DNA of 64,000 nucleotides from Streptomyces umbrinus (GCF_030817415.1 NZ_JAUSZI010000002.1:11569501-11633500); one strand, 5' to 3'; positions 16,310 to 25,139 are shown, counted from the stretch's first letter. Made by a program: numbers and translations. Notes: generated by a model from the sequence alone, not told the origin.

Positions 16310-16401
16310 CCTAGGATTCCTGAAGTGCGTTATTGACGCAGGTCAAGGACGGTTTCACCCTAGGTATACAACAGGAACCAGAGTCCTGTCAGATACCTAG
16401 G
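16310..16401. promoter_or_regulatory. Divergent promoter region with three CCTAGG sites
   Basis: CCTAGG occurs at 16310-16315, 16359-16364 and 16396-16401. CCTAGGTAT (16359-16367) and ATACCTAGG (16393-16401) form a perfect inverted repeat around the presumed promoter of the hydratase gene. This is the layout expected for HxlR dimer binding. Binding is inferred. Confidence 0.6.
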
Positions 16402-16410
16402 AGAAAAGTC

Positions 16411-17238
16411 ATGGGCCACGACGCCTACCGGACCTTGCGGGTCAGCCAGAAGGACGGAGCCGCGCACGTCACGATCGACAACCCGCCGGTCAACGTCCTC
16501 AGCGTCGCGGTCATGACCGATGTGCGGCGCCTGCTCACCACGCTGGCTGGCGACGACACCGTACGCGTGATCGTGTTCGATAGCGCGGACCCGGACTTCT
16601 TCCTCGCCCACGTCGACATGACCGCCACCCCGGACGCCCTCGCCGGACTCATGGCCGACCTGCCGGACGGCGTCAACGTCTTCCAGGCCGTCGGGGAGCA
16701 GCTGCGCCGCCAGCCTCAGGTGACCATCGTCAAGCTCGCAGGCAAGGCGCGCGGCGGCGGAGCCGAGTTCGTCGTGGCCGCGGACATGGCGTTCGCGGCG
16801 ATCGGCAAGGCCGGGCTCGGTCAGGTCGAAGCCCTCATGGGCATCGTCCCCGGCGGCGGCGCCACGCAGTACCTCACCGAGCGCGTCGGCCGTAACCGTG
16901 CCTTGGAGATCGTGCTCGGCGCCGACCTGATGGACGCCGAGACCGCCGAGCGGTACGGCTGGGTCAACCGAGCCGTACCCGCCGACCAGCTCGACGAGTT
17001 CGTCGACCGCCTCGCCGGTAACATCGCCGCGTTGCCCGGCGGCGTCATCGCGGCAGCCAAGCGCGCCATCGGCCTCCGCGATCATTCTGATGGCCTGGCG
17101 CGGGAGAACGACGCCTGGGCCGGGCTCGTATTCCGCCGCGCCACAGCACAGCTCATGGGTGCCGGGCTGGCCAACGGCGCCCAGACCCGGGACGGCGAAC
17201 AGGACCTCGAGTATCTGTTCCGCAGTCTCGCCGGGTAG
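16411..17238 (+). CDS. Enoyl-CoA hydratase/isomerase family protein
   Basis: The protein has 275 residues from the ATG after TAGGAGAAAAGTC. Crotonase-fold motifs: VTIDNPPVNVLSVAVM at the start, the first oxyanion-hole segment DSADPDFFLAHVDMT and the second KLAGKARGGGAEFVVAADM. GLGQVEALMGIVPGGGATQY forms the active-site loop, with Glu in the catalytic zone. RNRALEIVLGADLMDAETAE then RYGWVNRAV is the typical C-terminal signature. The substrate is unknown. HxlR control suggests response to a reactive compound. Confidence 0.88.
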   Translation: MGHDAYRTLRVSQKDGAAHVTIDNPPVNVLSVAVMTDVRRLLTTLAGDDTVRVIVFDSADPDFFLAHVDMTATPDALAGLMADLPDGVNVFQAVGEQLRRQPQVTIVKLAGKARGGGAEFVVAADMAFAAIGKAGLGQVEALMGIVPGGGATQYLTERVGRNRALEIVLGADLMDAETAERYGWVNRAVPADQLDEFVDRLAGNIAALPGGVIAAAKRAIGLRDHSDGLARENDAWAGLVFRRATAQLMGAGLANGAQTRDGEQDLEYLFRSLAG

Positions 17239-17274
17239 CTGAATGAGCGCCTGTGACTAAGGACTTGCAGATCA

Positions 17275-17697
17275 TTAACACGTCGTCTTGGTCTTGTTGT
17301 GGGGCTCGCCGGTTTGGGCGAGGATCCGAGCGTGAAGGGCTGCGAGGAGGAGGGGTGGCGTCGTCGCGGGCGGGATGACGACGCTGTTCGACTCGAGCAG
17401 CTTCCTGTTCTTCAGAAGGGTGCGGTGCATCGCGGTCCGGCTGCTGCCGAACAGTACGGCGAGGGGTTCCGCGGCCAGGGCGACCCGCAGATGGAGCACG
17501 GTGGCCAGGACCTGTTCGGGGAAGGTGAGCCTGGGCGGACGACCGCGCCGGACCTCGCCGTCGAGGGCCAAAGTCTCTGTGAGCGCGTCAAGTTGTTGCC
17601 GGGGCATCCCGGTCAGGGCGGGGTCGAACAGCAGGGCCTGGTCCCACTGCGGCGCCGGCGCCTGCGGAACCCGGGCCGTCGGAGCGCAGGACGCCAT
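17275..17697 (-). CDS. Transposase-like HTH-domain protein, probably an N-terminal fragment
   Basis: The protein has 140 residues. LTGMPRQQLDALTETLALDG, the linker RRGRPPRLTFPEQVLATVLH and AVLFGSSRTAMHRTLLKNRK form the HTH region found at the N-terminus of several IS5-group (DDE_Tnp_4) transposases. The catalytic domain is absent. The stop comes soon after LHARILAQTGEPHN. It may be an IS remnant or a free-standing HTH protein. No inverted repeats are visible at its ends. Confidence 0.5.
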   Translation of the reverse strand: MASCAPTARVPQAPAPQWDQALLFDPALTGMPRQQLDALTETLALDGEVRRGRPPRLTFPEQVLATVLHLRVALAAEPLAVLFGSSRTAMHRTLLKNRKLLESNSVVIPPATTPPLLLAALHARILAQTGEPHNKTKTTC

Positions 17698-17703
17698 CTG
17701 CCG

Positions 17704-18678
17704 TCATCGGGCCCCCGGCATGAATTCGACGCGTATGTCGTCGGTTTCCCGGATTACATAAGTCGAGTCAGTGTCATGCTGCCAGCCCACAGCGACGGCG
17801 TGATAGCGCCCGCCGCGCTCGATGATGAGCCTCAGCCCGGTGTACCGATAGCGGTAGTGGACCTGCTCTCCGAGATCTTTCACCTGCAGTCCACGGCCGG
17901 TCATGCTCAGTCGGTCGGTACTGAAGATGACGATCGCCGTCCTACCGACCAGATGATCTGCGCTGCGCTCAGCGTTGCGCAGACCCGACTGCTGCGCCGC
18001 CAGCGCGACAGCCCAGAGCAGGCACAGGCATGCTGCCGTGAGCGGTGCGCCCCTTGCACGAATGCCGCTTGGGCAGCGGCTGTTGTTCGCAGCGGACGAC
18101 TGCCCCAAAAGGATGCCGATGGCCAAGAGGACGGGCACCAGCCATTGGTACGGCTGAATTCGGCCCCAGCTGAACAACATGATGACGGCCACGCACAGCA
18201 CGAGCAGATGGAAACGGGCCGCCCGCCGCACGACTCGTCGGCACTGGCCAATCACGGTGGGTGGCAGGAGAGGCAGGACTGACCGGCTGAGCAATTGCGG
18301 GTCACGCAGCACAACCACAGCCACCACAGCGGTCAACACCACGGGAGCAGTCACCAGCCGCAGGCTGCGCATGACGAACTCCGGGAAGCTCAGGCCCAGA
18401 GCCAGCACGTCGATGTGGAAGTACTCGAAGAACGCCCGGGTATGCACAGCGCCGGCATAGAACAACAGCGCCGCAGCGAGCGACAAGAGCGTCGCCAAAT
18501 CGGCGGTGTAACCGGACGCCGGATGCTGGGCATTGGGGGATTCTGAGCGACGAGGGCCGGAATCGCGCCGCAAGATCCGCCTGCGACGTCGCCGGGCACC
18601 GGCACGCCGCGGACGCCGTTCGCCCTCCGGCGTGGACGCTCGGGCGCGGGGAACGGGAAGGGAGCGAGCGTTGTTCAT
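17704..18678 (-). CDS. Membrane protein coupled to a lipoprotein
   Basis: The protein has 324 residues. The ATG at 18678 overlaps the upstream stop (ATGA), which fixes the start. A basic, Arg-rich cytosolic head (~60 residues) is followed by about five hydrophobic helices (LATLLSLAAALLFYAGAVHT, LVTAPVVLTAVVAVVVL, FHLLVLCVAVIMLFSW, WLVPVLLAIGILLG, LTAACLCLLWAVALAA). A soluble C-terminal domain of ~90 residues ends in TYVIRETDDIRVEF. No family is recognised. The second transmembrane region contains FFEYFHIDVLALGLSF. Confidence 0.65.
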   Translation of the reverse strand: MNNARSLPVPRARASTPEGERRPRRAGARRRRRRILRRDSGPRRSESPNAQHPASGYTADLATLLSLAAALLFYAGAVHTRAFFEYFHIDVLALGLSFPEFVMRSLRLVTAPVVLTAVVAVVVLRDPQLLSRSVLPLLPPTVIGQCRRVVRRAARFHLLVLCVAVIMLFSWGRIQPYQWLVPVLLAIGILLGQSSAANNSRCPSGIRARGAPLTAACLCLLWAVALAAQQSGLRNAERSADHLVGRTAIVIFSTDRLSMTGRGLQVKDLGEQVHYRYRYTGLRLIIERGGRYHAVAVGWQHDTDSTYVIRETDDIRVEFMPGAR

Positions 18679-19250
18679 GATGTTGGCGTCGGCTCTGTCT
18701 CGGGTGATGCCGTGGATGTGGAGCTGCACGGATGCGGGCGGCTGCTGGATGAAAGGCCGGGGGACGCGGATGCGTTGGAGGATGGATCGCCGGAACAGCC
18801 ATCGGTGGAACACGGCTTGGTTTGACAGTTGGATTCCGGGCCCGGCATCGACCGTGATGGCGTTGGGCGGGGGTCTGGTTCTGGTACCAGCACGGGGGTG
18901 GGTTCCGGGCCCGGAACCCACGTGGGCTCCGGTACGGGGTCGACGGGGTCTCCGCCGAGAGGCGGTGGCGTGCTCGACTCACCTGTCGGCTTCGAAGGAG
19001 TGCCCGCCGGAGCGGCGCTGTTCAGGGGCGTGCTCGACGCGCTGTTCCTGCCGTGCCTGGCACGTTCGCCCGGCGGGGCATTGGGATCCGTGGTGGGTGA
19101 GTCAGCCGACGGTGCACCCAGAGGAGCACGCTGCGCGTCCGGACGTTCATGACCGAGTGTGGAAGAGCAGCCGACAGAGGAGCCGACCGAGGCAGCCACC
19201 ACAAACACAAGACACTGCAGCCTCAGATGCCGAGCACGCATGCGCCCCAT
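18675..19250 (-). CDS. Proline-rich lipoprotein
   Basis: The protein has 191 residues. A signal peptide (LRLQCLVFVVAASVGSSVGC) ends in a lipobox-like VGC at Cys28. The rest is low complexity, rich in Pro, Ser, Thr and Glu with PVPEPTWVPGPEPTPVLVPE repeats, consistent with a cell-wall spanning stalk. It is coupled by ATGA to the membrane protein downstream, so the pair may form a surface complex. The repeat region makes homology by sequence unreliable. Confidence 0.55.
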   Translation of the reverse strand: MGRMRARHLRLQCLVFVVAASVGSSVGCSSTLGHERPDAQRAPLGAPSADSPTTDPNAPPGERARHGRNSASSTPLNSAAPAGTPSKPTGESSTPPPLGGDPVDPVPEPTWVPGPEPTPVLVPEPDPRPTPSRSMPGPESNCQTKPCSTDGCSGDPSSNASASPGLSSSSRPHPCSSTSTASPETEPTPTS

Positions 19251-19594
19251 CTACCGTTGCACCGGCCCTCTCAGACGTTACTTGTGGGCGCGCCACTACG
19301 GAACGTGGCCAAACCCAGGTCCCAGGAGCCTGCCGCAGACACTGACACCCGCAAAGGCATCGATCGTTAATGGCGATCTCTGGCGCTGACTGTTCTTGCG
19401 TGAGCGATCCAGGGCAAGTTCCCTGTACGCCTGGTTCAGTCCACCCAGCTTGCGGACCGGTTGCCGACCCGATCGGCCCCTGCTGTCGACGCTTGCCGGA
19501 GGAACCGCAGGTGCGGCAGGGCAGCAGATCTGTGAGTCCCTGCGTGATCTGCGAACCGACGACTGATCCGGTCACGTCCCGTGAAGCGGTGTAG
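19251..19594. other. Intergenic stretch, nothing recognised
   Basis: About 340 bases upstream of the lipoprotein gene. It should hold its promoter. I see no gene or repeat. Confidence 0.4.
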
Positions 19595-19953
19595 TCACTG
19601 GCCGAGCTGATTCGGTTCCGGTGGGGGAAGCTGGCGGTCGTCGCCAGTCGGTTGGGTGGTGAAGAGTTCGGTCATGGAGCCTTCGGAGAGGTAGCGGCGG
19701 TCGAAGACCTGCCACTCGTCGTGGAGTTCGGCCAGGACCGCGGCTGCGAGGCGGTCCAGGGCCGCGGGGTTGGGAAAGACCTGCACGGCGTCGGCCCTTC
19801 GTTTGATCTCCCGGTTGAGCCGCTCCAGCGGGTTCGTGGACCAGATCTTCTTCCAGTGCGCCGATGGGAAGTCCGCGAACGCGGTGATGTCCGTCGCGGC
19901 CTCCAGCAGCAATCGCGCGCAGCCGTCTGCTGACCGTCCGGATACCCTCTGCC
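19595..19953 (-). pseudogene. IS256-family (Mutator) transposase, C-terminal remnant
   Basis: The reading [56 protein letters not shown] is the well-conserved C-terminal region of IS256 transposases. Everything upstream is missing. The fragment is cut exactly at the left end of the inserted IS5 copy, and the other side of that IS is peptidase E, not transposase. Sequence was therefore lost on one side after or during insertion. Confidence 0.85.
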
Positions 19954-19956
19954 TTA

Positions 19957-20804
19957 GAGGACATCTCATTTGGTGAGTCGGCGGTAGCAGATGAGGGTGC
20001 AGGCGATGGCCGTGAAGGCGAGGAAATTCGGCTTTGCGTTCGTAGCGGCGATGGAGGCGGCGGCATCCGGCGAGCCAGGCCATGGTGCGCTCGATCTTCC
20101 AACGATGACGGCCCAGCCGGTGCGAAGTCTCGATGCCCTTGCGTGCGATGCGGTGGGTGATGCCACGCCCGCGTAACCATCGACGCAGGTAGTCGTAGTC
20201 GTAGCCCTTGTCTGCGTGGAGCTTGGCGGGCTTGCGCCGGCGGGGACCACGGCGGGAGCGGATCGGCGGGATCCCCCGCACGAGCGGCTGAAGGGCCTGG
20301 CTGTCGTGGAGGTTGGCACTCGATATGCCGACGGAGATGGGCAGACCGGTCCGCTCGGTGATCAGGTGGATCTTCGAGCCTTTCTTGCCTCGATCTACAG
20401 GATTCGGACCTGTCAGGTCCCCCCCTTCAAGGCCCGCATGTTCACCGAGTCAATCGCACACCGCGACCAGTCCAGGTCTCCACGCGCGCCGAGCTCGTCA
20501 AGCACCAGACGGTGCAGCTTGGCCCACACCCGGGCCCGGCGCCACTCGCTGAACCGCCGGTGCGCGGTCGGCCCCGACGGACCGAACGACGCAGGCAGTT
20601 GCCTCCAGGTACACCCTGACGTGGCCACGAACACAATCGCGGCCAGCACCTCACGGTTCCCGTACCGCCGCCGACCCCCACCCTGGGGCCGCGTCGGAGC
20701 GGGCGGCACCACCCGCTCGAACAACTCCCACAGTTCATCCGGCACCAGACGCTCCACGATGTCCACGACCGCAGACTATCGAACACACCAAATGAGATGT
20801 CTTC
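19957..20804. mobile_element. IS5-family element, 3-bp TTA target duplication
   Basis: The ends are GAGGACATCTCATTTGGTG at 19957 and the complement of GAAGACATCTCATTTGGTG ending at 20804, differing at one of 19 positions. TTA flanks both sides (19954-19956, 20805-20807), fitting the TNA target of one IS5 subgroup. The element is 848 bp. Confidence 0.9.
19966..20766 (-). pseudogene. IS5-family transposase in two frames, 3' end frameshifted
   Basis: The N-terminal part (117 residues, 20413-20766) contains LVPDELWELFERVVPP and CTWRQLPASFGPSGPTAHRR and ends at a run of seven G residues near 20425. A -1 shift there restores the DDE core ([17 protein letters not shown], then [20 protein letters not shown]). 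Such two-frame transposases use programmed frameshifting (family knowledge). A second shift after RYERKA is not programmed. The proper C-terminus [19 protein letters not shown] lies in the first frame again, suggesting a 2-base loss. The copy is probably inactive. Confidence 0.8.
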
Positions 20805-21485
20805 TTAACCCCCACTAGGGGGAAAGTGCCTCCACATCCCCTCGGAGACGACCTCGACGGTGCCGTCGATCACCTTGATGGCGGTGTCATCGTCGATCGC
20901 GTATGCCGGACCCGGGATGCCTGCCGCCCATCTTTCCGCGTCGGCCGTGGTGTTCTCCGGCAGCAGTTCGTGGTCCAGGTGCGGGAAGATCGAGAAGTCG
21001 ACGATGCCCAGCGTGCTGTCGCCGCCGGTGGGCGGCTTCCACTCGACGAAGTCCTCCCCGATACGGGGGGTCATCACCATGCTCCCGGCGCTCAGGCCCG
21101 CCCAGACCGTCTCGTGCAGCGACGGCAGGAGGTCCGCCAGCCCGGACTGCCGCATCCAGTGGCACAGGTACAGGGCGTCGCCGCCATTCACCAGCAGGAC
21201 GTCCGCCTCCCGGACCCAGGGGATCCAGCGTTCTTCACCGATGCTGGGCAGCGCGGTGAGCTCCAGTACTCCCAGGGACTTCCACCCCAGCTCACACATG
21301 GATATGGAGGGGGACTGTCCGCTGATGAAACGCCATGCCCCGGCAGGAGTGACCTGGGGGTGCCCGTATGCCGCGGTAGGGATGCACAGGGCGTTGGAGT
21401 CGGCGATCGGTTTGCCCAGCAGGTCGACCAGCGCGTCGTGGATGCTCGGGTTCTTGATGCCCGCGGACGTGAGAAGCAGCTTCAA
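20805..21485 (-). CDS. Peptidase E-like (S51) aspartyl dipeptidase, 3' end at IS junction
   Basis: The protein has 226 residues. MKLLLTSAGIKNPSIHDALV starts the fold. The VLLVNGGDALYLCHWMR segment and the nucleophile elbow VWAGLSAGSMVMTP match the S51 Ser-His-Glu family. PHLDHELLPENTTADAERWA and AYAIDDDTAIKVIDGTVEVV complete it. The TAA stop is the complement of the TTA target duplication of the adjacent IS5, so the last residues may have been altered by the insertion, though the length is near normal. It would cleave N-terminal Asp dipeptides in the cytosol. Confidence 0.88.
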   Translation of the reverse strand: MKLLLTSAGIKNPSIHDALVDLLGKPIADSNALCIPTAAYGHPQVTPAGAWRFISGQSPSISMCELGWKSLGVLELTALPSIGEERWIPWVREADVLLVNGGDALYLCHWMRQSGLADLLPSLHETVWAGLSAGSMVMTPRIGEDFVEWKPPTGGDSTLGIVDFSIFPHLDHELLPENTTADAERWAAGIPGPAYAIDDDTAIKVIDGTVEVVSEGMWRHFPPSGG

Positions 21486-21788
21486 GATGCCTCCTGGTTC
21501 GAGTGCGATGGAGCGGTCTGACGTGTAGACCTGGGACCACCGCGAGACTCATCGCTGCTGAACGGGGCAAGAGTTCCTGCACCAGGCCGCTCGCCCGGTA
21601 GATCAGGATCGAGTGCACTGGGCACTGAAGCGTCCTTGGTTGGGGCCGTGCCGGTTCCGTCCGGCACGGGCCCATGGCGAACGTACCCGGCCGCCGATCG
21701 AGGCATCCCCTCGGGTCATGGGCCGGTGCCACGCGTGTGGGTGATGACAGCCACCCGGTTCGGCGGGACGCTCGGCAGAAAGCCGATG
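21486..21788. other. Upstream region of peptidase E, nothing further seen
   Basis: About 300 bases that should contain the peptidase promoter. No gene or repeat is recognised. Confidence 0.4.
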
Positions 21789-21818
21789 GAGCCCGGCCGT
21801 GCGAGCGCGGCCGGGCTC
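21789..21818. terminator. Hairpin with 11-bp perfect stem
   Basis: GAGCCCGGCCG (21789-21799) pairs with CGGCCGGGCTC (21808-21818) over an 8-base loop. It lies downstream of the minus-strand gene ending at 21884. Confidence 0.65.
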
Positions 21819-21843
21819 GCGCCGTCAGGCGGGCATTGCGCGG

Positions 21844-21881
21844 GCTGCCCCGCACTCGCGAACTGGCGCGTGCGGGGCAGC
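21844..21881 (-). terminator. Hairpin terminator, 12-bp perfect stem
   Basis: GCTGCCCCGCAC (21844-21855) pairs with GTGCGGGGCAGC (21870-21881). It starts two bases past the stop of the minus-strand gene at 21884 and is its likely terminator, with the second hairpin as backup. Confidence 0.8.
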
Positions 21882-21883
21882 GG

Positions 21884-22414
21884 TCAGTGTGGGGTGAAGG
21901 CGTCGACTGTCAGGGTGCCGTTGTCGTTCATGCGGACCCGGTCGGCGAGCTGGGCGAGGACCTGCTCTGGGCTCAGGCCGGTGCGGGTGGCGATCGCGCG
22001 CAGCCGGCGGCTGGCGTCGGCAGGCAGCCACAGCTGCGCCTTCAGCTCATCGCGCGCGTCCTGCCGTTCCATCTGCCAGGCAGCGCGACGGGCGAGGGCG
22101 CCTTCCCACTGCGCGTCGCGTTCCCGTGCCCATGTACTGCCCTGCACGTCCCGCTCCGGGGAGTAGACGGGCCAGCCCTGAGCGTCCATCAGGGCGGTGA
22201 TGCGGCGCCATTCGGTATGCCGCGCCACCCACTGCTCGGCGAGGTCCTCCGGGTCCCATTCGTACGGACCACGATCACCGGCGGAGTCCAGCTGCTGCCG
22301 GGCCTCCCGCTCACGCCGCTCCGCTTCCGCGACCTTGTCCGCGACCTGCGCCACGCTCAAGCCTTCGCCCTGCCGCCGTACCGCAGCCCGGGCCACATCC
22401 TCAGCACTCCACAT
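21884..22414 (-). CDS. Conserved Streptomyces hypothetical protein (176 aa)
   Basis: MWSAEDVARAAVRRQGEGLS then VAQVADKVAEAERREREARQ gives a charged helical N-terminus. The middle is Trp-rich (QWVARHTEWRRITALMDAQG). The C-terminus [20 protein letters not shown] to VDAFTPH resembles a small helix-turn-helix-like segment. Function is unknown. It follows the 169-aa gene by 13 bases, so the two form an operon. A diverged 144-bp copy of its 3' end lies at 26567-26710. Confidence 0.6.
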   Translation of the reverse strand: MWSAEDVARAAVRRQGEGLSVAQVADKVAEAERREREARQQLDSAGDRGPYEWDPEDLAEQWVARHTEWRRITALMDAQGWPVYSPERDVQGSTWARERDAQWEGALARRAAWQMERQDARDELKAQLWLPADASRRLRAIATRTGLSPEQVLAQLADRVRMNDNGTLTVDAFTPH

Positions 22415-22427
22415 CACGCACTCCAGT

Positions 22428-22937
22428 TCATGGGTGGTGGCAGCCGGCGGGTTCAGCGAGAGGCCCGGCGGTGTTCTGGTGGATGGTTGTGGAGGCGGTG
22501 AGTGCGCGTGCGGCAGAGCGTAGGGCCCATTCCAGGACGTCGGGAACGTGGAGGGCACCGGTCCCGTCGGGCGGGATGATCCATTCCAGATGGCCGGTCT
22601 CCCGGTAGGGCGGGGGAGCGGGAATCCAGCTGCCCTTCCCGACGTGGCGGACCCCCGCTCCGACCCACTGGGCAGCGGGGCCCGGGGGCAGGAGGAAACC
22701 CACGCGGTGGGCCTTGCTGTGCCGCAGAGCGGGCCCGGGGACGCGTAACGGATCATGCCAGAGCATGTCGAGGGCAGACAGGCCGAGTTCTTCCGGGACG
22801 CTGAGGACATTCCAGTAGCGTCCTGCCTCCAGCAGAACGAACCCGGTCCCGTGTTCCCACTGCCGTTTGCACGCCCTGGGATCGGCGGCTGCCGCGGCGA
22901 GCCACTCGACACTGCGCATCCATGCTGGATTCCACAT
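22428..22937 (-). CDS. Conserved Streptomyces protein, prim-pol-N-like family
   Basis: The protein has 169 residues from MWNPAWMRSVEWLAAAAADP, with GAGG-like sites upstream. GTGFVLLEAGRYWNVLSVPE, LWHDPLRVPGPALR, HRVGFLLPPGPAAQWVGAGV, GKGSWIPAPPPYRETGHLEW and ALHVPDVLEWAL define a family often found in Streptomyces accessory regions. It is reminiscent of the N-terminal half of bifunctional primase/polymerase proteins, but lacks clear catalytic acidic motifs. The role is not established. Confidence 0.6.
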   Translation of the reverse strand: MWNPAWMRSVEWLAAAAADPRACKRQWEHGTGFVLLEAGRYWNVLSVPEELGLSALDMLWHDPLRVPGPALRHSKAHRVGFLLPPGPAAQWVGAGVRHVGKGSWIPAPPPYRETGHLEWIIPPDGTGALHVPDVLEWALRSAARALTASTTIHQNTAGPLAEPAGCHHP

Positions 22938-23367
22938 GTCCTGTCCTGAGCCTCGTTGGCTGCTGCTGACCGGGCCCGGCCAGCGCAACGGCTGAGCCGG
23001 GCGGTATACGCACAGGTCAGCTCGTTCTGATCATGCTGGTCGATGTTCGAAGCCGACAGGAAGGGTGGCGCACCCTGGCGCTTTACGATGGACCAGTGAT
23101 CGACCAGCAAGAGCCCGGCAACCGTGCAATCAGGACCATGGCGCCTTGGGTAGCGTGGAGATCACTGTGAGCGGTTTCGGCGTTCGCGCGAAAGTGCCCA
23201 GCCGGGCACGGATGAAGGTGGCAGTTCTTCGGCCGCCGTGGCACCGGAGCTCCCGATAATCCTCCATCACGGGGTGGGGACACGCTCCGGGGTGAGAGCG
23301 CAGCTTCATCGCGGAGCGATGCCCGCCGCGCCGATGAGTTTCCGGGGCGGGGCCGGTCTGCACGGGT
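22938..23367. other. Intergenic region between divergent genes
   Basis: About 430 bases. It should contain promoters for both flanking genes. I see no gene, long repeat or RNA. Confidence 0.4.
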
Positions 23368-24237
23368 ATGGAGACTCACACACTCACGACAGCCGGCGCG
23401 GACCTCGTTTATGACGTTCGCGGGCCGCTGCCGACCACAGTTGGACGCCCGCCGTTGTTCATGATCGGGCAGCCCATGGACGCTACTGGCTTCGTCGCGC
23501 TCGCGGCGCGCTTCCCCGATCGGACGGTTGCCACCTATGACCCGCGCGGGCTCGGTCGCAGCACGCGTAAGGACGGTCGGGTCGACCACACGCCGCAGAT
23601 CCAGGCCGACGACGTGCACGCCGTCATCGAGGCACTCGGAGCCGGGCCGGTTGAGATGTTCGCAAGCAGTGGCGGAGCGATCACCGCCCTCGCGGTCGTG
23701 GCGAAGTATCCCGCAGACGTGACCACCCTGGTCGCGCACGAGCCGCCGCTCATCACCCTCACGCCGGACGGCCCGGCGGCCGTGCGGGCGCGGGCCGGTG
23801 TCCGGGAGGCGTACGAAAAGCGGGGGTGGGGGGCCGGGATGGCTGCGTTCGTGGCCATGACCTCGTGGGAGGGAGAGTTCACCGACGGGTACTTCGAACA
23901 GCCAGAGGCGGATCCCGCCGCTTTCGGGATGCCTACGGAGGATGACGGTTCGCGTGACGATCCGCTGCTGTCCGACCGGTCATGGGCGGTAAGCAGCTAT
24001 CGGCCGGATGTCGATGCTCTCGCGGCTGCGCCGACCCGCATCGTGATCGCTATGGGCGAGGAGTCCGAGGACGTGGAGACCGGACGCACTTCCGTCGCGG
24101 CCGCCGAGCTGCTCGGGCAGCGGATGACCGTGTTCCCGAGCCATCACGGTGGTTTCTGCGACGGAGAGTTCGGATATCCGGGGAAGCCGGACGAGTTCGC
24201 GCATCGACTGCGGGAGGTCCTTGACGGCGCCTCGTAA
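23368..24237 (+). CDS. Alpha/beta-fold hydrolase
   Basis: The protein has 289 residues. PPLFMIGQPMDATGFVALAA holds the oxyanion loop. VATYDPRGLGRSTRKDGRVD is the strand-4 motif. The nucleophile elbow is EMFASSGGAITALAVVAKYP, and DVTTLVAHEPPLITL follows. A late His lies in VFPSHHGGFCDGEFGYPGKP. The cap is short. Epoxide-hydrolase-like or esterase members share this arrangement. The substrate is unknown. It is a stand-alone gene. Confidence 0.85.
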   Translation: METHTLTTAGADLVYDVRGPLPTTVGRPPLFMIGQPMDATGFVALAARFPDRTVATYDPRGLGRSTRKDGRVDHTPQIQADDVHAVIEALGAGPVEMFASSGGAITALAVVAKYPADVTTLVAHEPPLITLTPDGPAAVRARAGVREAYEKRGWGAGMAAFVAMTSWEGEFTDGYFEQPEADPAAFGMPTEDDGSRDDPLLSDRSWAVSSYRPDVDALAAAPTRIVIAMGEESEDVETGRTSVAAAELLGQRMTVFPSHHGGFCDGEFGYPGKPDEFAHRLREVLDGAS

Positions 24238-24562
24238 GCCGACCGCTGGATGAGTAGTTCCGAAGACCTCAGTAGCGGATGTCACGAGGCTGTCCAACAT
24301 GAGGGTGTGACATCGCCGCCGGGCCCTGCTCAAGACAGTTCGCTCGGGCCCGCGATCAACATCCGAACTACGCCTCCAGGCCTGCCCCGGACCTTCCCGC
24401 CCCCGCGGCCCCGGCCTCGATCGCCATGAGAGCTGGGTACGCGCGGCGGTCTGGCGCTGATCTGGTGGCGGTGCTGTACTCACCTGGGGACGTTCGGGCG
24501 TACGCCGACGAGCGGTCGGTGCGCCGGCTCCGGGAGCAGTCGCCGGGCAGGAACGCCGGGTG
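24238..24562. other. Intergenic stretch, nothing recognised
   Basis: About 325 bases between convergent units. No gene is supported. Confidence 0.4.
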
Positions 24563-24850
24563 TCAGGGGCGGGTGTCCAGGACTATGGCCACGGTCGCAG
24601 CGATGATGGTGGCCGCGGCCACAACGACCAGCACCGTTCTCACCGCCCTCACCCGTCGAACTGTCCAGGACGCGGGGGCCGGCCCCGGCAAGACTCTCCA
24701 GGGCACGGGCGAACGCTGGCCCGCTGCCGGCGTCCGACGGGCTTGGTTGTCCGTCTCCCGCAGCTGCACGCACCATGCGCAGGTGTCCTGCGCATGGCCG
24801 GCACGCCGGGCGCCGGGACGCGGATCGGAACAGTCACCGAAGGCTCCCAC
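24563..24850 (-). CDS. Possible small zinc-ribbon/single-TM protein (95 aa)
   Basis: A Cys/His pattern C-x-DPRPG...H-x4-C-x2-C (GHAQDTCAWCVQL) is followed by a Pro/Arg linker and one C-terminal hydrophobic helix RTVLVVVAAATIIAATVAIV before the end. The composition is reasonable for a small membrane-anchored zinc-binding protein, but no strong ribosome-binding site or neighbour supports it. Confidence 0.35.
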   Translation of the reverse strand: MGAFGDCSDPRPGARRAGHAQDTCAWCVQLRETDNQARRTPAAGQRSPVPWRVLPGPAPASWTVRRVRAVRTVLVVVAAATIIAATVAIVLDTRP

Positions 24851-25139
24851 GGCTGCTCAACGACCGACTCCCGGCAAACGGCCGAAACCTCACCCGTTTG
24901 CCCCGGCCTCCCTGTTCAGCCCGGCCTATCGCAGGAGCCTGGCACGGCGTCGCCTCCCCAGAAGGAAGCACGTCCACCCGAGAACGACGTGATGTTGCCT
25001 GCCGTCTGCTGGTCACACGAGGTGATCAGCCGCCGATGGAGCCGTCAGCGTGACGTACGGCCGCAGCCGCAACCGAAGCGGCCCTCCCGGAGGTCTGGAC
25101 CGGTAGTTGTCCGCAAAACACCCGGTTGGGAGACAAAAG

